Positions 42,529-52,041 of a stretch of 57,466 nt of DNA are shown piece after piece. This DNA is from Fibrobacter sp. (lineage in GTDB: Bacteria; Fibrobacterota; Fibrobacteria; Fibrobacterales; Fibrobacteraceae). Numbering within the stretch: the stretch's first letter is position 1; every line of letters begins with the position of its first letter. Under the pieces are notes generated by a model. It made no database searches. It was not told the origin of the DNA and saw only the letters and a program-made list of their open reading frames with translations. Made by a program: the position numbers and the translations under genes. The DNA lies in assembly GCA_024398955.1 (NCBI GenBank), contig JAKSIG010000016.1:1-57466 (forward strand), read 5' to 3'.

Positions 42529-43363
42529 TGACACACCTCTTGTCATAATTTCTTACATAAGCGAAGCCATGAAATCTCATATCCACAACTCCTGCGCAGC
42601 GTACATCCTTGCTGAATCCGTTTTCTAGGGATTCATACAACACAAACAAATCCTTTGACCAGCCTGAAGTCGGGAACAACGTACTGAACCCAACATCCTT
42701 GAAGAAAACTTCAATACCCTTATCTTCTTCGGACCATGAAATTTGAGACACCTTTTCGTACAAGCGACTGTCTACACTTTTCATTGTCTCTAAGAACCCC
42801 GCAATCTGTTTTACATGATCTAGGGAAGACGTTTCAAGAACAGGAAGCCTCATTGCTGTAGCCACAGAAAACGGGAGCGCAACGCCTCTTTCTGAATAAA
42901 TGATTGCCTTTCCTCCATCCAGCACAGAAAGCATCGGCGACGCCTCCTGCAGCTTGATATATAAGGAAGACGGGAATTTCTTTTCTACAGACACCGCGTG
43001 AATCAGCGGCAACTGAGAAAGAGCTTCTGCTACAGAATCTGCATCCAGTTCGGACATGAGCATGCCGGTCTCAATCTGAGCGTTCTGCATCACGTCTTCC
43101 CAAGAGAGCATTCGATTTCCATCAATTTCCACATACTGCAAGTGACGCAGTTCCAGCGGGTTAAAGCGCTGCAAGTAGAAGCGCTGATTCCATACAACAG
43201 CAGACACGACAATCAGCAAGGCAAACAGAATCCAGCCACGACGCTTAAACCAGCGGATAACATTGGCAACACCAGTTTTCATTCTCTGGTTACGCGCATC
43301 CTTCTGTTTGCGTTCGTTAAAGCCGATTCTGCGGCCAGACCATGTCGTTTTATCAGCAGCCAA
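42521..43363 (-). CDS. ftsQ: division protein FtsQ (DivIB)
   Basis: 280-aa bitopic protein: a basic cytoplasmic segment, one helix (about 42-62), a POTRA domain (LQYVEIDGNRMLSWEDV...), and an FtsQ beta domain. It links the early and late divisome proteins FtsB/FtsL. Weakly conserved family; position between murC and ftsA is decisive. Nine bases after murC. Confidence 0.85.
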   Translation of the reverse strand: MAADKTTWSGRRIGFNERKQKDARNQRMKTGVANVIRWFKRRGWILFALLIVVSAVVWNQRFYLQRFNPLELRHLQYVEIDGNRMLSWEDVMQNAQIETGMLMSELDADSVAEALSQLPLIHAVSVEKKFPSSLYIKLQEASPMLSVLDGGKAIIYSERGVALPFSVATAMRLPVLETSSLDHVKQIAGFLETMKSVDSRLYEKVSQISWSEEDKGIEVFFKDVGFSTLFPTSGWSKDLFVLYESLENGFSKDVRCAGVVDMRFHGFAYVRNYDKRCVNG

Positions 43364-43372
43364 TCGTTACTC

Positions 43373-44755
43373 CTACAGACATTCCTTCAAAATGGTTTCA
43401 CCCAGCTTATAGATACTGCCAGCACCCATCAAGACAACCACATCGCCATCGCGCAATTCCTTCTTCAAAATCGGAAGCAGATTCATCTGGTCGCCAATAA
43501 AGCGGGCATCACGATGACCACGGGCAGTTGCACTATCAGAAACAAGAGCGCCGGTCACCCCTTCGATGGGGCGTTCGCGGGCAGGGTAAATATCGGTGGC
43601 AAGCAGAACATCGCAATTGGCAAAAGCGGAGCCGAATGCTTCGTGCTGGTCGCGGGTTCGGGTAAAGAGATGCGGCTGGAAAGCAACGATAATACGCTTG
43701 TCCGGGAACGCATCACGGAATCCCAACAGAGTTGCAGTTGCTTCGGTAGGATGATGGGCATAATCATCAAAGACCATCACGCCATTCTTTTCACCAATAA
43801 ATTCAAAGCGACGCTTTACACCACCAAAGGCAGCAACGGCCTTACGAGCAATATCAGCATCAATGCCTTCTTCAATAGCCAGGGCAACTGCAGCAGTGGC
43901 ATTCAACACGTTATGACGGCCTGGAATCTGCAAACGGAATTCACCCAGGCTCTTGCCGTCATTCAGGATTTCAAATACCGGAAATCCCTTTTCAAATCGA
44001 AGATTGTCAACGCGATATTTTGCCTGACGGGTAAAACCGTAGGTAATCACGGGCTTTTTCAAGCGAGCAAGAATCTGCTGAGCATTGGGATCATCCAGGC
44101 ACAAGATAATCTGGCCATAGAACGGAATCTTATTTGCAAACTGAACAAAGGCATCCTTGATGTCTTCGATATCCTTATACGTATCCAGATGGTCTGCATC
44201 AATATTGGTAATGATGGCAGAAGATGGCATCATAGAAAGGAAGCTTCGGTCGAATTCGTCTGATTCGGCAATGAGGTAATTGCCCTTGCCCACCTTGGCA
44301 CCACTGCCATGACCCTTTACTACACCACCCACGATGATGGTGGGATCAAGTCCGGCTTCTTCCCAAATCTGGCCAACAATAGAAGTGGTGGTAGTCTTGC
44401 CGTGAGTACCGGCAATAGACAGCGTATACTTCATACGCATCAGTTCACCAAGCATTTCTGCACGCTTGATTACGGGAATGCGACGATTACGAGCTTCAAC
44501 CAGTTCCGGATTGTCATGAGGAACTGCAGAAGAATAGACAACCAGATCGGCGTCTTCTACATTCTTGGCATCGTGCTTGGGATCCACGCGGATACCAAGA
44601 TTTCTCAGGTAATCCACGACTGCACTTTCACTCATGTCGGAGCCGCTGACTTCGAAGCCATTGGCGTGAAGAACCTCTGCAATACCGGACATGCCTGCAC
44701 CGCCGATACCGACAAAGTGAAGGCGACGTACGCGTTTGCAATCATTAATCTGCAT
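43373..44755 (-). CDS. murC: UDP-N-acetylmuramate--L-alanine ligase
   Basis: Adds L-Ala to UDP-MurNAc. 460 aa, three-domain Mur ligase: FVGIGGAGMSGIAEVL (UDP binding), ATP motif GTHGKTTTT, central ESDEFDRSFL, and C-terminal DDYAHHPTE. Overlaps murG as TAATG. Confidence 0.96.
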   Translation of the reverse strand: MQINDCKRVRRLHFVGIGGAGMSGIAEVLHANGFEVSGSDMSESAVVDYLRNLGIRVDPKHDAKNVEDADLVVYSSAVPHDNPELVEARNRRIPVIKRAEMLGELMRMKYTLSIAGTHGKTTTTSIVGQIWEEAGLDPTIIVGGVVKGHGSGAKVGKGNYLIAESDEFDRSFLSMMPSSAIITNIDADHLDTYKDIEDIKDAFVQFANKIPFYGQIILCLDDPNAQQILARLKKPVITYGFTRQAKYRVDNLRFEKGFPVFEILNDGKSLGEFRLQIPGRHNVLNATAAVALAIEEGIDADIARKAVAAFGGVKRRFEFIGEKNGVMVFDDYAHHPTEATATLLGFRDAFPDKRIIVAFQPHLFTRTRDQHEAFGSAFANCDVLLATDIYPARERPIEGVTGALVSDSATARGHRDARFIGDQMNLLPILKKELRDGDVVVLMGAGSIYKLGETILKECL

Positions 44756-45825
44756 TATGCATTCTCCTTTTCCAGGATAATCTTTGCAATCTTGTCGGCA
44801 GCATCGGGCATGCCAAGGGTCTTTGCTGCGGCGGCCATATTGGCCAGGCGAGCATCGTCAGCCAAAAGCATTTCCACCTTTTCCCATAGGTGATTTTCTT
44901 CGGCGTCCAATTCAACCAGGGCGGCGCCAGCCTTTTCTACCACGCGGGCATTATGCTCCTGATGATTAGCGGTAGCATGAGGGAACGGCAACAGAATAGA
45001 AGGTTTACCGAAAGCCAAAATTTCGGCAAGAGCAGAAGCTCCCGCACGACTGATGATTACATCAGCATACTTCATATAGGCGTAAATGCCATCCAGGAAG
45101 CCACGAACAGCAACGTTGGGCATATTTCCAAGACGATCGTTGATAGAGGCTACATTCTTTACGCCAACCTGCCAGACAACAGAAACATCTTCGCGAGCCG
45201 TGATGGCCTTAATGCTTTCTTCAATCTTATTGTTGATACCAACTGCACCCTGGGAGCCACCAACAATAAATACGGCCTTCTTGCCTTCTGCAAACTCAGC
45301 AGGACGAGCCAAGGAATCTTCTGTCGGAAGTTCACGAACCGGGTTGCCAAAGACCATGCACTTTTCTGCAGGGAATCCCTTTGCAGCATCTTCGGAAGTT
45401 ACAAAGATGGTCTTTGCATAGCGAGAGCCAACCTTATTGGCAACTCCGGCAACAGCATTCTGTTCCTGCAAATAAACGGGAATACCCATGGAGCCTGCGG
45501 CAAGAACAATAGGAAGAGAAACATATCCGCCGGTAGCCACGACAACATCGGGCTTAACCTTCTTAACAACGCTCTTAGCACGAACCAGAGCCTTAGTCAA
45601 GTTGAAGGGCAAGGCAAGGTTCTTAAGGAACGGGCCACGGTGCAGGGGCACAGCAGAAATGTATTCATAGGGCCAATTCTTGGCCACCAAACGTTCTTCC
45701 ATGGAGTCTTTACGGCCGGCAAAAGTAATGTCGGTGACACCCATCTTCTTTAAGCTATCTGCAATGGCTACGGCCGGGAATATATGACCACCGGTACCGC
45801 CACATACGAAAAGAAACTTTTTCAT
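44755..45825 (-). CDS. murG: undecaprenyl-PP-MurNAc-pentapeptide GlcNAc transferase
   Basis: Makes lipid II at the inner face of the membrane. 356 aa, GT-B fold. GGTGGHIFPA at the N-terminus, a QEQNAVAG loop, VGGSQGA, and the UDP-GlcNAc site SRAGASALAE. Overlaps ftsW by four bases (ATGA) and murC by one. Confidence 0.96.
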   Translation of the reverse strand: MKKFLFVCGGTGGHIFPAVAIADSLKKMGVTDITFAGRKDSMEERLVAKNWPYEYISAVPLHRGPFLKNLALPFNLTKALVRAKSVVKKVKPDVVVATGGYVSLPIVLAAGSMGIPVYLQEQNAVAGVANKVGSRYAKTIFVTSEDAAKGFPAEKCMVFGNPVRELPTEDSLARPAEFAEGKKAVFIVGGSQGAVGINNKIEESIKAITAREDVSVVWQVGVKNVASINDRLGNMPNVAVRGFLDGIYAYMKYADVIISRAGASALAEILAFGKPSILLPFPHATANHQEHNARVVEKAGAALVELDAEENHLWEKVEMLLADDARLANMAAAAKTLGMPDAADKIAKIILEKENA

Positions 45826-46997
45826 ACGCCACTCCTTGTAAATTCAAAATTTCTAAATGCACTGCTACTCAGCGAAGATCCGCTGGTGTAAGGTTCCTTG
45901 ATGTTTCTGCCCGACGTGGGGCGCGAAATATTCAGCAGAATCCCAACCGCCACAGAGGTATACAGCAAGTTGGTTCCGCCAAAGCTAAAGAAAGGCAACG
46001 GTTGGCCGGTCATGGGAAAAAGCCCCACACAAACGCAAACGTGAACAACAAAGTTAAAGAACAAGGAAAGGGTCAATCCCAATGCCAAGTACTTGCCAAA
46101 TCTGGTGGAAGAGTTCCTAGCGATCTTGAAGCCCTGTGCAAACAATATGGCAAACAAGAGAAGAATCGCAAAGGTTCCAACAAAGCCGAACTCTTCACCA
46201 ATTACAGCGTACACAACGTCCTTATGAGCCTCGGGCAAATAACCCAGCTTCTGAACGCCCTGTCCAAAACCAGTACCAAAGAAACCACCATTGCCAAGGG
46301 CCTGCAAGGCATGATCCCCCTGCCAATTAGATGCAGTCATCTCGCCCTCGTCGGCAAAGAACGCCAGAATTCGAGCTCGAGAATGAGTCGAAGTCATCAA
46401 GCGTATTGCTGCCAGCGGGAGCGCTGCGAGGCCAATATAACCCAGATACTTCGCATTCACACCTGCAGTCAACATGACGCACACTACAATAGCGGTTACC
46501 ATGATAAGCATAGAGTAGTTGGGTTGCAGCACAAGAATCAAGGCACACAGTGCGTAGGGAATGCCAGGCTGAATCAGAGTACAGGCAACACTCTTGATGT
46601 TATCGCCTGCTTCAGACAGCTTTGCACTGATCCAGACGATCAATCCCAGCTTCATAAATTCCGAAGGCTGAATACCCAAAATCCAGCGATTAGCACCTTT
46701 TACGCCACCACCCTTAACCAGAGCTACTGCAGACAAGACAAAGAATGCAATAAACGCAAGACGACCCAGCCACTTCCAATGACCGTAATCACCCCAGCGA
46801 CCAAGAGCAAGCATCAAAACCACACCGCCAACAGCCTTAGGCAAATGCTTCATCATATAGAACTCTGCCGCAAGGCCCTTGCCCTGTGCGTAAGGAGCGG
46901 ATGCGGAATACACCACAGCCACGCCAAAGCACACAAGCAACAAGACTACTATAAGTAGTAGCTTGTTCATGCCCGTATTTTGAACAGAATTTTCCAT
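45822..46997 (-). CDS. ftsW: SEDS glycosyltransferase FtsW
   Basis: Septal peptidoglycan polymerase, about ten membrane helices in 391 aa. SEDS hallmarks: KGGGVKGANRWI, QPSEFMKLGLIVW, GLFPMTGQPLPFFSFGG. Works with FtsI. It comes directly after murF, where mraY and murD would be expected. The C-terminal segment is serine-rich. Confidence 0.94.
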   Translation of the reverse strand: MENSVQNTGMNKLLLIVVLLLVCFGVAVVYSASAPYAQGKGLAAEFYMMKHLPKAVGGVVLMLALGRWGDYGHWKWLGRLAFIAFFVLSAVALVKGGGVKGANRWILGIQPSEFMKLGLIVWISAKLSEAGDNIKSVACTLIQPGIPYALCALILVLQPNYSMLIMVTAIVVCVMLTAGVNAKYLGYIGLAALPLAAIRLMTSTHSRARILAFFADEGEMTASNWQGDHALQALGNGGFFGTGFGQGVQKLGYLPEAHKDVVYAVIGEEFGFVGTFAILLLFAILFAQGFKIARNSSTRFGKYLALGLTLSLFFNFVVHVCVCVGLFPMTGQPLPFFSFGGTNLLYTSVAVGILLNISRPTSGRNIKEPYTSGSSLSSSAFRNFEFTRSGV

Positions 46998-47014
46998 CGT
47001 CGCCAGTTACCTGA

Positions 47015-48397
47015 TTAAGCCTTTACCTTGGCAAGTTTCAACATTGCATCAACAACCTGTTCCATATGCATGCCGCGAGAGCCCTTTACCAGCAGCACAT
47101 CACCTTCAGCAACAACGTCAGTCAGCTTTTCAATCAAAGCCTGAACATTATCAAAGTGATATGCAGACTTCATGCCCTTGGACTTTGCGCCCTTTACATA
47201 AAGCTTTGCCTTTTCGCCAACCGTCAGCAGCATGTCAAAGTTCATTTCGGGAACCATGGCGCCCATTTCCAGGTGAAGGGCATCGGTCTTATCGCCCAAT
47301 TCCAGCATATCGCCAAGAATGGCAATGCGACGGTTCACCTTCATGTTGCCGATAGTCTGAAGAGCCATCTTGGTAGAAGAAGGATTTGCGTTGTAGCAGT
47401 CAGAAACAATCTTGAAACCGTTAGCCACCTTCAGTTCCATTCGCATATTGGTAGAATGGAAGTTGGCCAGAGCCTTGGCAATATCGGTCTTGGGAATCTT
47501 GAAGGCCTCGCCAATTGCGATAGCGGCAAGTGCGTTATAGACATTATGCATGCCCGGAACAGAAAGTTCGAACTTGGTACGGCCAATGTAGAAGCTAGCG
47601 CAGTTGTTTTCGTTGTAGAACAGTTTTTCTGGCTTGTAGATTCCGCGCTTGAGACCGAAGGTAACCACCTTGTAGCTGGTATTGGAGCGAAGCTTGCAAA
47701 GGCGTTCATCATCAGCATTCACAATGAGAAGGCCGCCCTTCTTGAGGCCAGCGGTAATGGTACGCTTCTCAGCAAAAACACCATCATAATCCTTCAGCTT
47801 TTCCAAGTGACTAGCACCGATATTGGTAATTACAGCAACATCCGGTTCAGTAGCCAGGGACAGGGGGCGAATTTCATCGGGACCGCTGGTGCCCATTTCG
47901 ATTACAGCAGCTTCGTGGGAGTGCTTCAGCTGGAACAAAGTCATGGGTACGCCGATATGGTTGTTAAAGTTACCGGCGGTAGCATGGGTATTGTACTTCA
48001 TAGAAAGCACAGCCTTTGTCATTTCCTTGGTAGTGGTCTTGCCATTAGATCCGGTAATGGCCACTTTCTTCACCTTGAAACCCTTCTGATAGCCCTTGGC
48101 CAGTTTCAGCAAGGCCTTAGTAGTATCATCCACAGGGGCATACATGGTGAAATTTTCAATACCAACAGCATCCTGGTTCACAACACTCATCAGAGCTCCA
48201 TTCTTTTCCATTTGCATTACAAACTGGTGGGCATCAAAGCGAGCGCCCTTAATCGGCCAAAACACAACACCCTTAGCAGGCTCACGAGAATCCATGCAAA
48301 GATTCACCTTGCGATTCTGAGTACGTGCGTTAACACCGAAAGCCTGAGTTTCCAGGATTTCGAGCATTTCCTTGATTTTCAAATCCAGCTTATACAT
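47015..48397 (-). CDS. murF: UDP-MurNAc-tripeptide--D-Ala-D-Ala ligase
   Basis: Adds D-Ala-D-Ala. 460 aa, Mur ligase fold with ATP site ITGSNGKTTTKEM, GNFNNHIGVP, EMGTSGPDEI and a C-terminal domain with DCYNANPSS. Overlaps murE by eight bases and lies 17 bp before ftsW. Confidence 0.96.
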   Translation of the reverse strand: MYKLDLKIKEMLEILETQAFGVNARTQNRKVNLCMDSREPAKGVVFWPIKGARFDAHQFVMQMEKNGALMSVVNQDAVGIENFTMYAPVDDTTKALLKLAKGYQKGFKVKKVAITGSNGKTTTKEMTKAVLSMKYNTHATAGNFNNHIGVPMTLFQLKHSHEAAVIEMGTSGPDEIRPLSLATEPDVAVITNIGASHLEKLKDYDGVFAEKRTITAGLKKGGLLIVNADDERLCKLRSNTSYKVVTFGLKRGIYKPEKLFYNENNCASFYIGRTKFELSVPGMHNVYNALAAIAIGEAFKIPKTDIAKALANFHSTNMRMELKVANGFKIVSDCYNANPSSTKMALQTIGNMKVNRRIAILGDMLELGDKTDALHLEMGAMVPEMNFDMLLTVGEKAKLYVKGAKSKGMKSAYHFDNVQALIEKLTDVVAEGDVLLVKGSRGMHMEQVVDAMLKLAKVKA

Positions 48398-49817
48398 TTT
48401 CCATCGCCTTCACCACTTCCTCGTGGTCGTCAAAATGATGTTTGGTCTTGCCAATAATCTGGTAGTCTTCGTGTCCCTTGCCAGCAACCACCAGCCAGTC
48501 GCCATCCTTCAGTTCTGCGCAGGCGCGCCTGATGGCTTCATCACGAAGTTCTACAACTTCAAACTTTTCTGTCTTCATACCTGCTCGAACATCATTAATG
48601 ATATCCGCAGGATTTTCTGTACGGGGATTGTCAGAAGTAAGCCAAGCCTTGTCAGAAAGGCGTTCTGCAATCTCGCCCATAATGGGACGCTTGGTCTTGT
48701 CGCGATCGCCACCGCACCCGAAAACGCAAGAAAGCTTGCCACGACACAGACTACGAGCTGTCATCAGGATGCGTTCAAGGGCATCGGGTGTATGAGCGTA
48801 ATCCACAATCACGTGAACGCCATTCTTGTTCCAGACCTTTTCAAAACGGCCCGGTACGCGAACTTCAGCGAGAGCCTTATCCATAGCATCCTTGGAGATT
48901 CCTACGGCATTTGCCCAGGAAAGCACCAGCATCACATTATCCACATTGAAATCACCGCAAAGAGCGGTTTCAAAATGAGTGTTACCCGCAAAACCAGCCA
49001 AGTCAAACTTTAGGCCGTCTTCTGTATTTTCTACAGTTCCTGCAGGCTTAACATCGGCGTCAGCAGAACCCAGGCGAGAAACGCCAACAGACTTCTTGCC
49101 CATAGCCTTCAATTCGGAATACAGCTTTTCGCCGTGAGCATCATCCACATTAATGACAGCAACACCATCATCAGCCAGATACTTGGTAAACAGCAGCTTC
49201 TTTGCATCGAAGTAGGCGTCCATGGTCTTGTGGTAATCCAGATGGTCCTGAGTCAGATTGCTGAACAGGCCACTACGATAGCGGACACCAGCGACACGAC
49301 CCTGGTGAAGAGCGTGAGACGAGGTTTCCATTACCAGGTCTGTACAACCTACATCCACAGCCTTTGCTGCAAAAGCAAACAAATCCAACTGCCCCGGAGT
49401 CGTCAAGTTGGCGGGAACAGAAACATCCCCCACCTTATTCTTGATAGTACCCAGAAGGGCGACCTTATGACCTGCAGCCGTGAGCATCGCATCCATAAGG
49501 AATGCGCTGGTCGTCTTGCCGTTAGTTCCTGTAACAGCGTGACAGGTCAGCTTTGCAAAAGGATCCTTGTAGAAAATCCTTGCTGCTTCGAGACGAGCGC
49601 CCTTTACATCAGACACCTGAATCCATTTGGAGGTCAATCCTTCGGGAGCAACATTTTCACCAACAACCGCTACAGCACCTGCAGCAATTGCGTTTCGTGC
49701 ATAAACTTCATAACCATCAGTAGGCAGCGAAAAGAAAAGGTCGCCAGCCTTAACGCGGCGAGAGTCGTCGCACAAACCACGAACATTCAAGTTCTTCATC
49801 AAAGATTCAGAAAGCAT
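48390..49817 (-). CDS. murE: UDP-MurNAc-dipeptide--meso-DAP ligase
   Basis: Adds the third residue of the stem peptide. 475 aa. ATP motif VTGTNGKTTSAFL, ETSSHALHQGR, and the DNPR motif in SDNPRTENP, which selects meso-diaminopimelate over lysine. The start at 49817 overlaps the ftsI stop as TAATG and has GGAGAG upstream; a ten-codon-longer frame was rejected. Confidence 0.96.
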   Translation of the reverse strand: MLSESLMKNLNVRGLCDDSRRVKAGDLFFSLPTDGYEVYARNAIAAGAVAVVGENVAPEGLTSKWIQVSDVKGARLEAARIFYKDPFAKLTCHAVTGTNGKTTSAFLMDAMLTAAGHKVALLGTIKNKVGDVSVPANLTTPGQLDLFAFAAKAVDVGCTDLVMETSSHALHQGRVAGVRYRSGLFSNLTQDHLDYHKTMDAYFDAKKLLFTKYLADDGVAVINVDDAHGEKLYSELKAMGKKSVGVSRLGSADADVKPAGTVENTEDGLKFDLAGFAGNTHFETALCGDFNVDNVMLVLSWANAVGISKDAMDKALAEVRVPGRFEKVWNKNGVHVIVDYAHTPDALERILMTARSLCRGKLSCVFGCGGDRDKTKRPIMGEIAERLSDKAWLTSDNPRTENPADIINDVRAGMKTEKFEVVELRDEAIRRACAELKDGDWLVVAGKGHEDYQIIGKTKHHFDDHEEVVKAMENV

Positions 49818-51733
49818 TAGCCTCTCTCCTTCAACGTGAGTTTGCAAACTTGCCCTTTACGTAACATTTCATCGGCCTTCGGGGATTGGGCAACAACGCG
49901 ACCCTTGCCTGTATATTCAACACTCATGCGGAAATTGCCAGCAATTTCAAGGGCGTCTTTCAAGGAAAGCCCCTTCAGGTTCGGCATCTTACCGCCATCC
50001 ATATCTTCAAGAATCAGGGTAATTCCAAGGGAATCGCTATCGTCCCTACGTTCAGAAATCACGCGATTACCTTCACCCTCGAACTTTACCGGGCAATTTT
50101 TTGCAGCGGCCATGGACTTTGCCGCATTTGCAAGCATTCCAACATAATCGTCATCGCAGTTGGACTTTGCATTTACAAGAGCCAGGCCATGAGATGCAGG
50201 AGAAAGTTCCGGATGGTAATAGATGCCTTCCATAATACGGCGGAAAATGGGGCCTGCAGTGTTACCACCATGATGCTGTGCGGTCTGCGGATCATCCACG
50301 AGAACCATGCAAACAAAACGAGCGTTTTCCACAGGGGCGAGACCTATAAAGGATGCAACCTGATGATCGCGATCATACTTGCGAGTTTCCTGATTGTACT
50401 TTTCAGCAGTACCAGTCTTGCCGCCAAAAACAACATCGGGAATCTTTTTACTCATGACCTTCTTTGCAGTACCGTTGTTCACCACACGATGAAGCATCTG
50501 GCGAATATCGGCAGCAGTCTTTTCAGAAATCACACGACGAACAGTATCGGGCTTAGTCTTTTCTACCAGATTGCCCTTGGAATCACGCCATTCCTTAACG
50601 ATCTGAGGAACCATCAGGTGTCCACCGTTAGCCACAGCAGAATAAGCCATGACCAACTGTATGGGGGTTGCCATCAAGGCATGTCCAAAGCCCATAGTCT
50701 TCAAGGTACGATCGTCTCGAGTCAGTTCGTAAGGCTGGTAAAGCTTTCCAGATTCTTCACCATAAAGATGTTCAGAAGTTCTCATGCCAAAGCCAAAGTC
50801 GCGAGCCATACGATAAAGCTTATCTGCACCAACCTTGTCTGCAATCTTTCCAAATACGATATTGGATGACTGCACCATGGCCTCGCCCATATCCATATCG
50901 CCATAGACGTGGGTGTCGCAAATCTTTTCGGAACGGGGATTCCAGCTCCAGCACTTTCCTTCGTCTGCAAAAATGGTATCCGGCGAAACAATTCCATTTT
51001 CAAGAGCCGCAGCAGCGGTTACCACCTTAAAAGTGGAACCCGGTTCATAAGAAAGAGCCACAATATCATTCTTAGCCATGCTACCAACACCCTGATTCTT
51101 GGAATTAGGATCAAAGGTGGGGTAACTGGCCATTGCGAGAATTTCACCGGTATAGGGGTCCACCACCACAGCGCTAGCGCTCTTGGCAAGGAATTCCGCA
51201 ACGCCATCCTTCAAAGCCTTTTCAACAATTTCCTGCATATTGCGGTCAATCGTAAGCACCAGATTCTTGCCAGGCTCAGCTTCGGCCACGTTTTCGGAAC
51301 GACCATAAATTTCGCGCTTACGTGCATCCTGAATGCTAACGCGGAAACCTTCATTACCACGCAAACGCAAGTCGAATACACGTTCCGCACCAAGGCTTCC
51401 TTCACCACCACGATTTACCTTGCCCACAATTTGCGAAGCAAGCTTGCCCTGCAAGAAAATGCGGGTATAGTCATCGGCCTTGCCCGTATCGCGAAGATTT
51501 TCTGCAAACACAACGCCATTGCGATCCATAATCTGGCCGCGTTCTGCGTAGATATTCTTGGTGTGAGTAACCATGCTCTTGGTTTCTGCCTGGTACACTT
51601 CACGATTCAAAACCTGAATGCTAAAGGTCTGCCAGGCCAGCACACCGATAACGCCAAGAACCAGCACCTTCCAAATAGAAAGTGCATCAAGGTTCATCAG
51701 CTTCAAAGCATCCAGATTTAGAAACTTCTTCAC
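49817..51733 (-). CDS. ftsI: class B PBP (FtsI/PBP3) with C-terminal PASTA
   Basis: Septal transpeptidase, 638 aa. One N-terminal helix, dimer domain, transpeptidase with S233-T-F-K236 (SxxK), SSN in VQSSNIVFG, and K439-T-G-T. A single PASTA-like domain (about 575-638, MPNLKGLSLKDALEIA) follows, which is unusual for Gram-negative FtsI and recalls PBP2x/SpoVD. Overlaps ftsL by four bases. Confidence 0.95.
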   Translation of the reverse strand: MKKFLNLDALKLMNLDALSIWKVLVLGVIGVLAWQTFSIQVLNREVYQAETKSMVTHTKNIYAERGQIMDRNGVVFAENLRDTGKADDYTRIFLQGKLASQIVGKVNRGGEGSLGAERVFDLRLRGNEGFRVSIQDARKREIYGRSENVAEAEPGKNLVLTIDRNMQEIVEKALKDGVAEFLAKSASAVVVDPYTGEILAMASYPTFDPNSKNQGVGSMAKNDIVALSYEPGSTFKVVTAAAALENGIVSPDTIFADEGKCWSWNPRSEKICDTHVYGDMDMGEAMVQSSNIVFGKIADKVGADKLYRMARDFGFGMRTSEHLYGEESGKLYQPYELTRDDRTLKTMGFGHALMATPIQLVMAYSAVANGGHLMVPQIVKEWRDSKGNLVEKTKPDTVRRVISEKTAADIRQMLHRVVNNGTAKKVMSKKIPDVVFGGKTGTAEKYNQETRKYDRDHQVASFIGLAPVENARFVCMVLVDDPQTAQHHGGNTAGPIFRRIMEGIYYHPELSPASHGLALVNAKSNCDDDYVGMLANAAKSMAAAKNCPVKFEGEGNRVISERRDDSDSLGITLILEDMDGGKMPNLKGLSLKDALEIAGNFRMSVEYTGKGRVVAQSPKADEMLRKGQVCKLTLKERG

Positions 51734-52041
51734 TTGGAGCCTCCTACCACACGAACCTTCGTGGGAACCTGATTCAGTCCAAGTCCAGCCTCTTCAGCAA
51801 ATCCACTCAAGGATTCCAGGGAAGAAAGCTTATTGATTTCTAATTCCTGCAAGAGAATCTCGCGATGAAGCATCTCTTCCTTTTCAGAAAGTTCATGAGA
51901 CTTCGCATACAGACGAGTCATGCGGTTCTGCATGTACAAGGGCAAAATCAGGAGAAGCCCTGCGAGAAGCACCACGCAGAGGAATCCACGCACGATAATG
52001 CGATTGGAGTAATTCACGAAATTTTGAGATTCTTCGTTCAT
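51730..52041 (-). CDS. ftsL: division protein FtsL-like
   Basis: 103 aa: cytoplasmic N-terminus, one helix (about 16-38), then a short coiled coil (LSEKEEMLHREILLQELEINKL). Low sequence conservation; the call rests on size, topology and position between rsmH and ftsI. Overlaps both neighbours by four bases. Confidence 0.8.
   Translation of the reverse strand: MNEESQNFVNYSNRIIVRGFLCVVLLAGLLLILPLYMQNRMTRLYAKSHELSEKEEMLHREILLQELEINKLSSLESLSGFAEEAGLGLNQVPTKVRVVGGSK

Noticed and set aside
41245..42531. 428-aa ORF opposite ftsA
   Set aside because: Antisense shadow of ftsA with no family features or plausible start.
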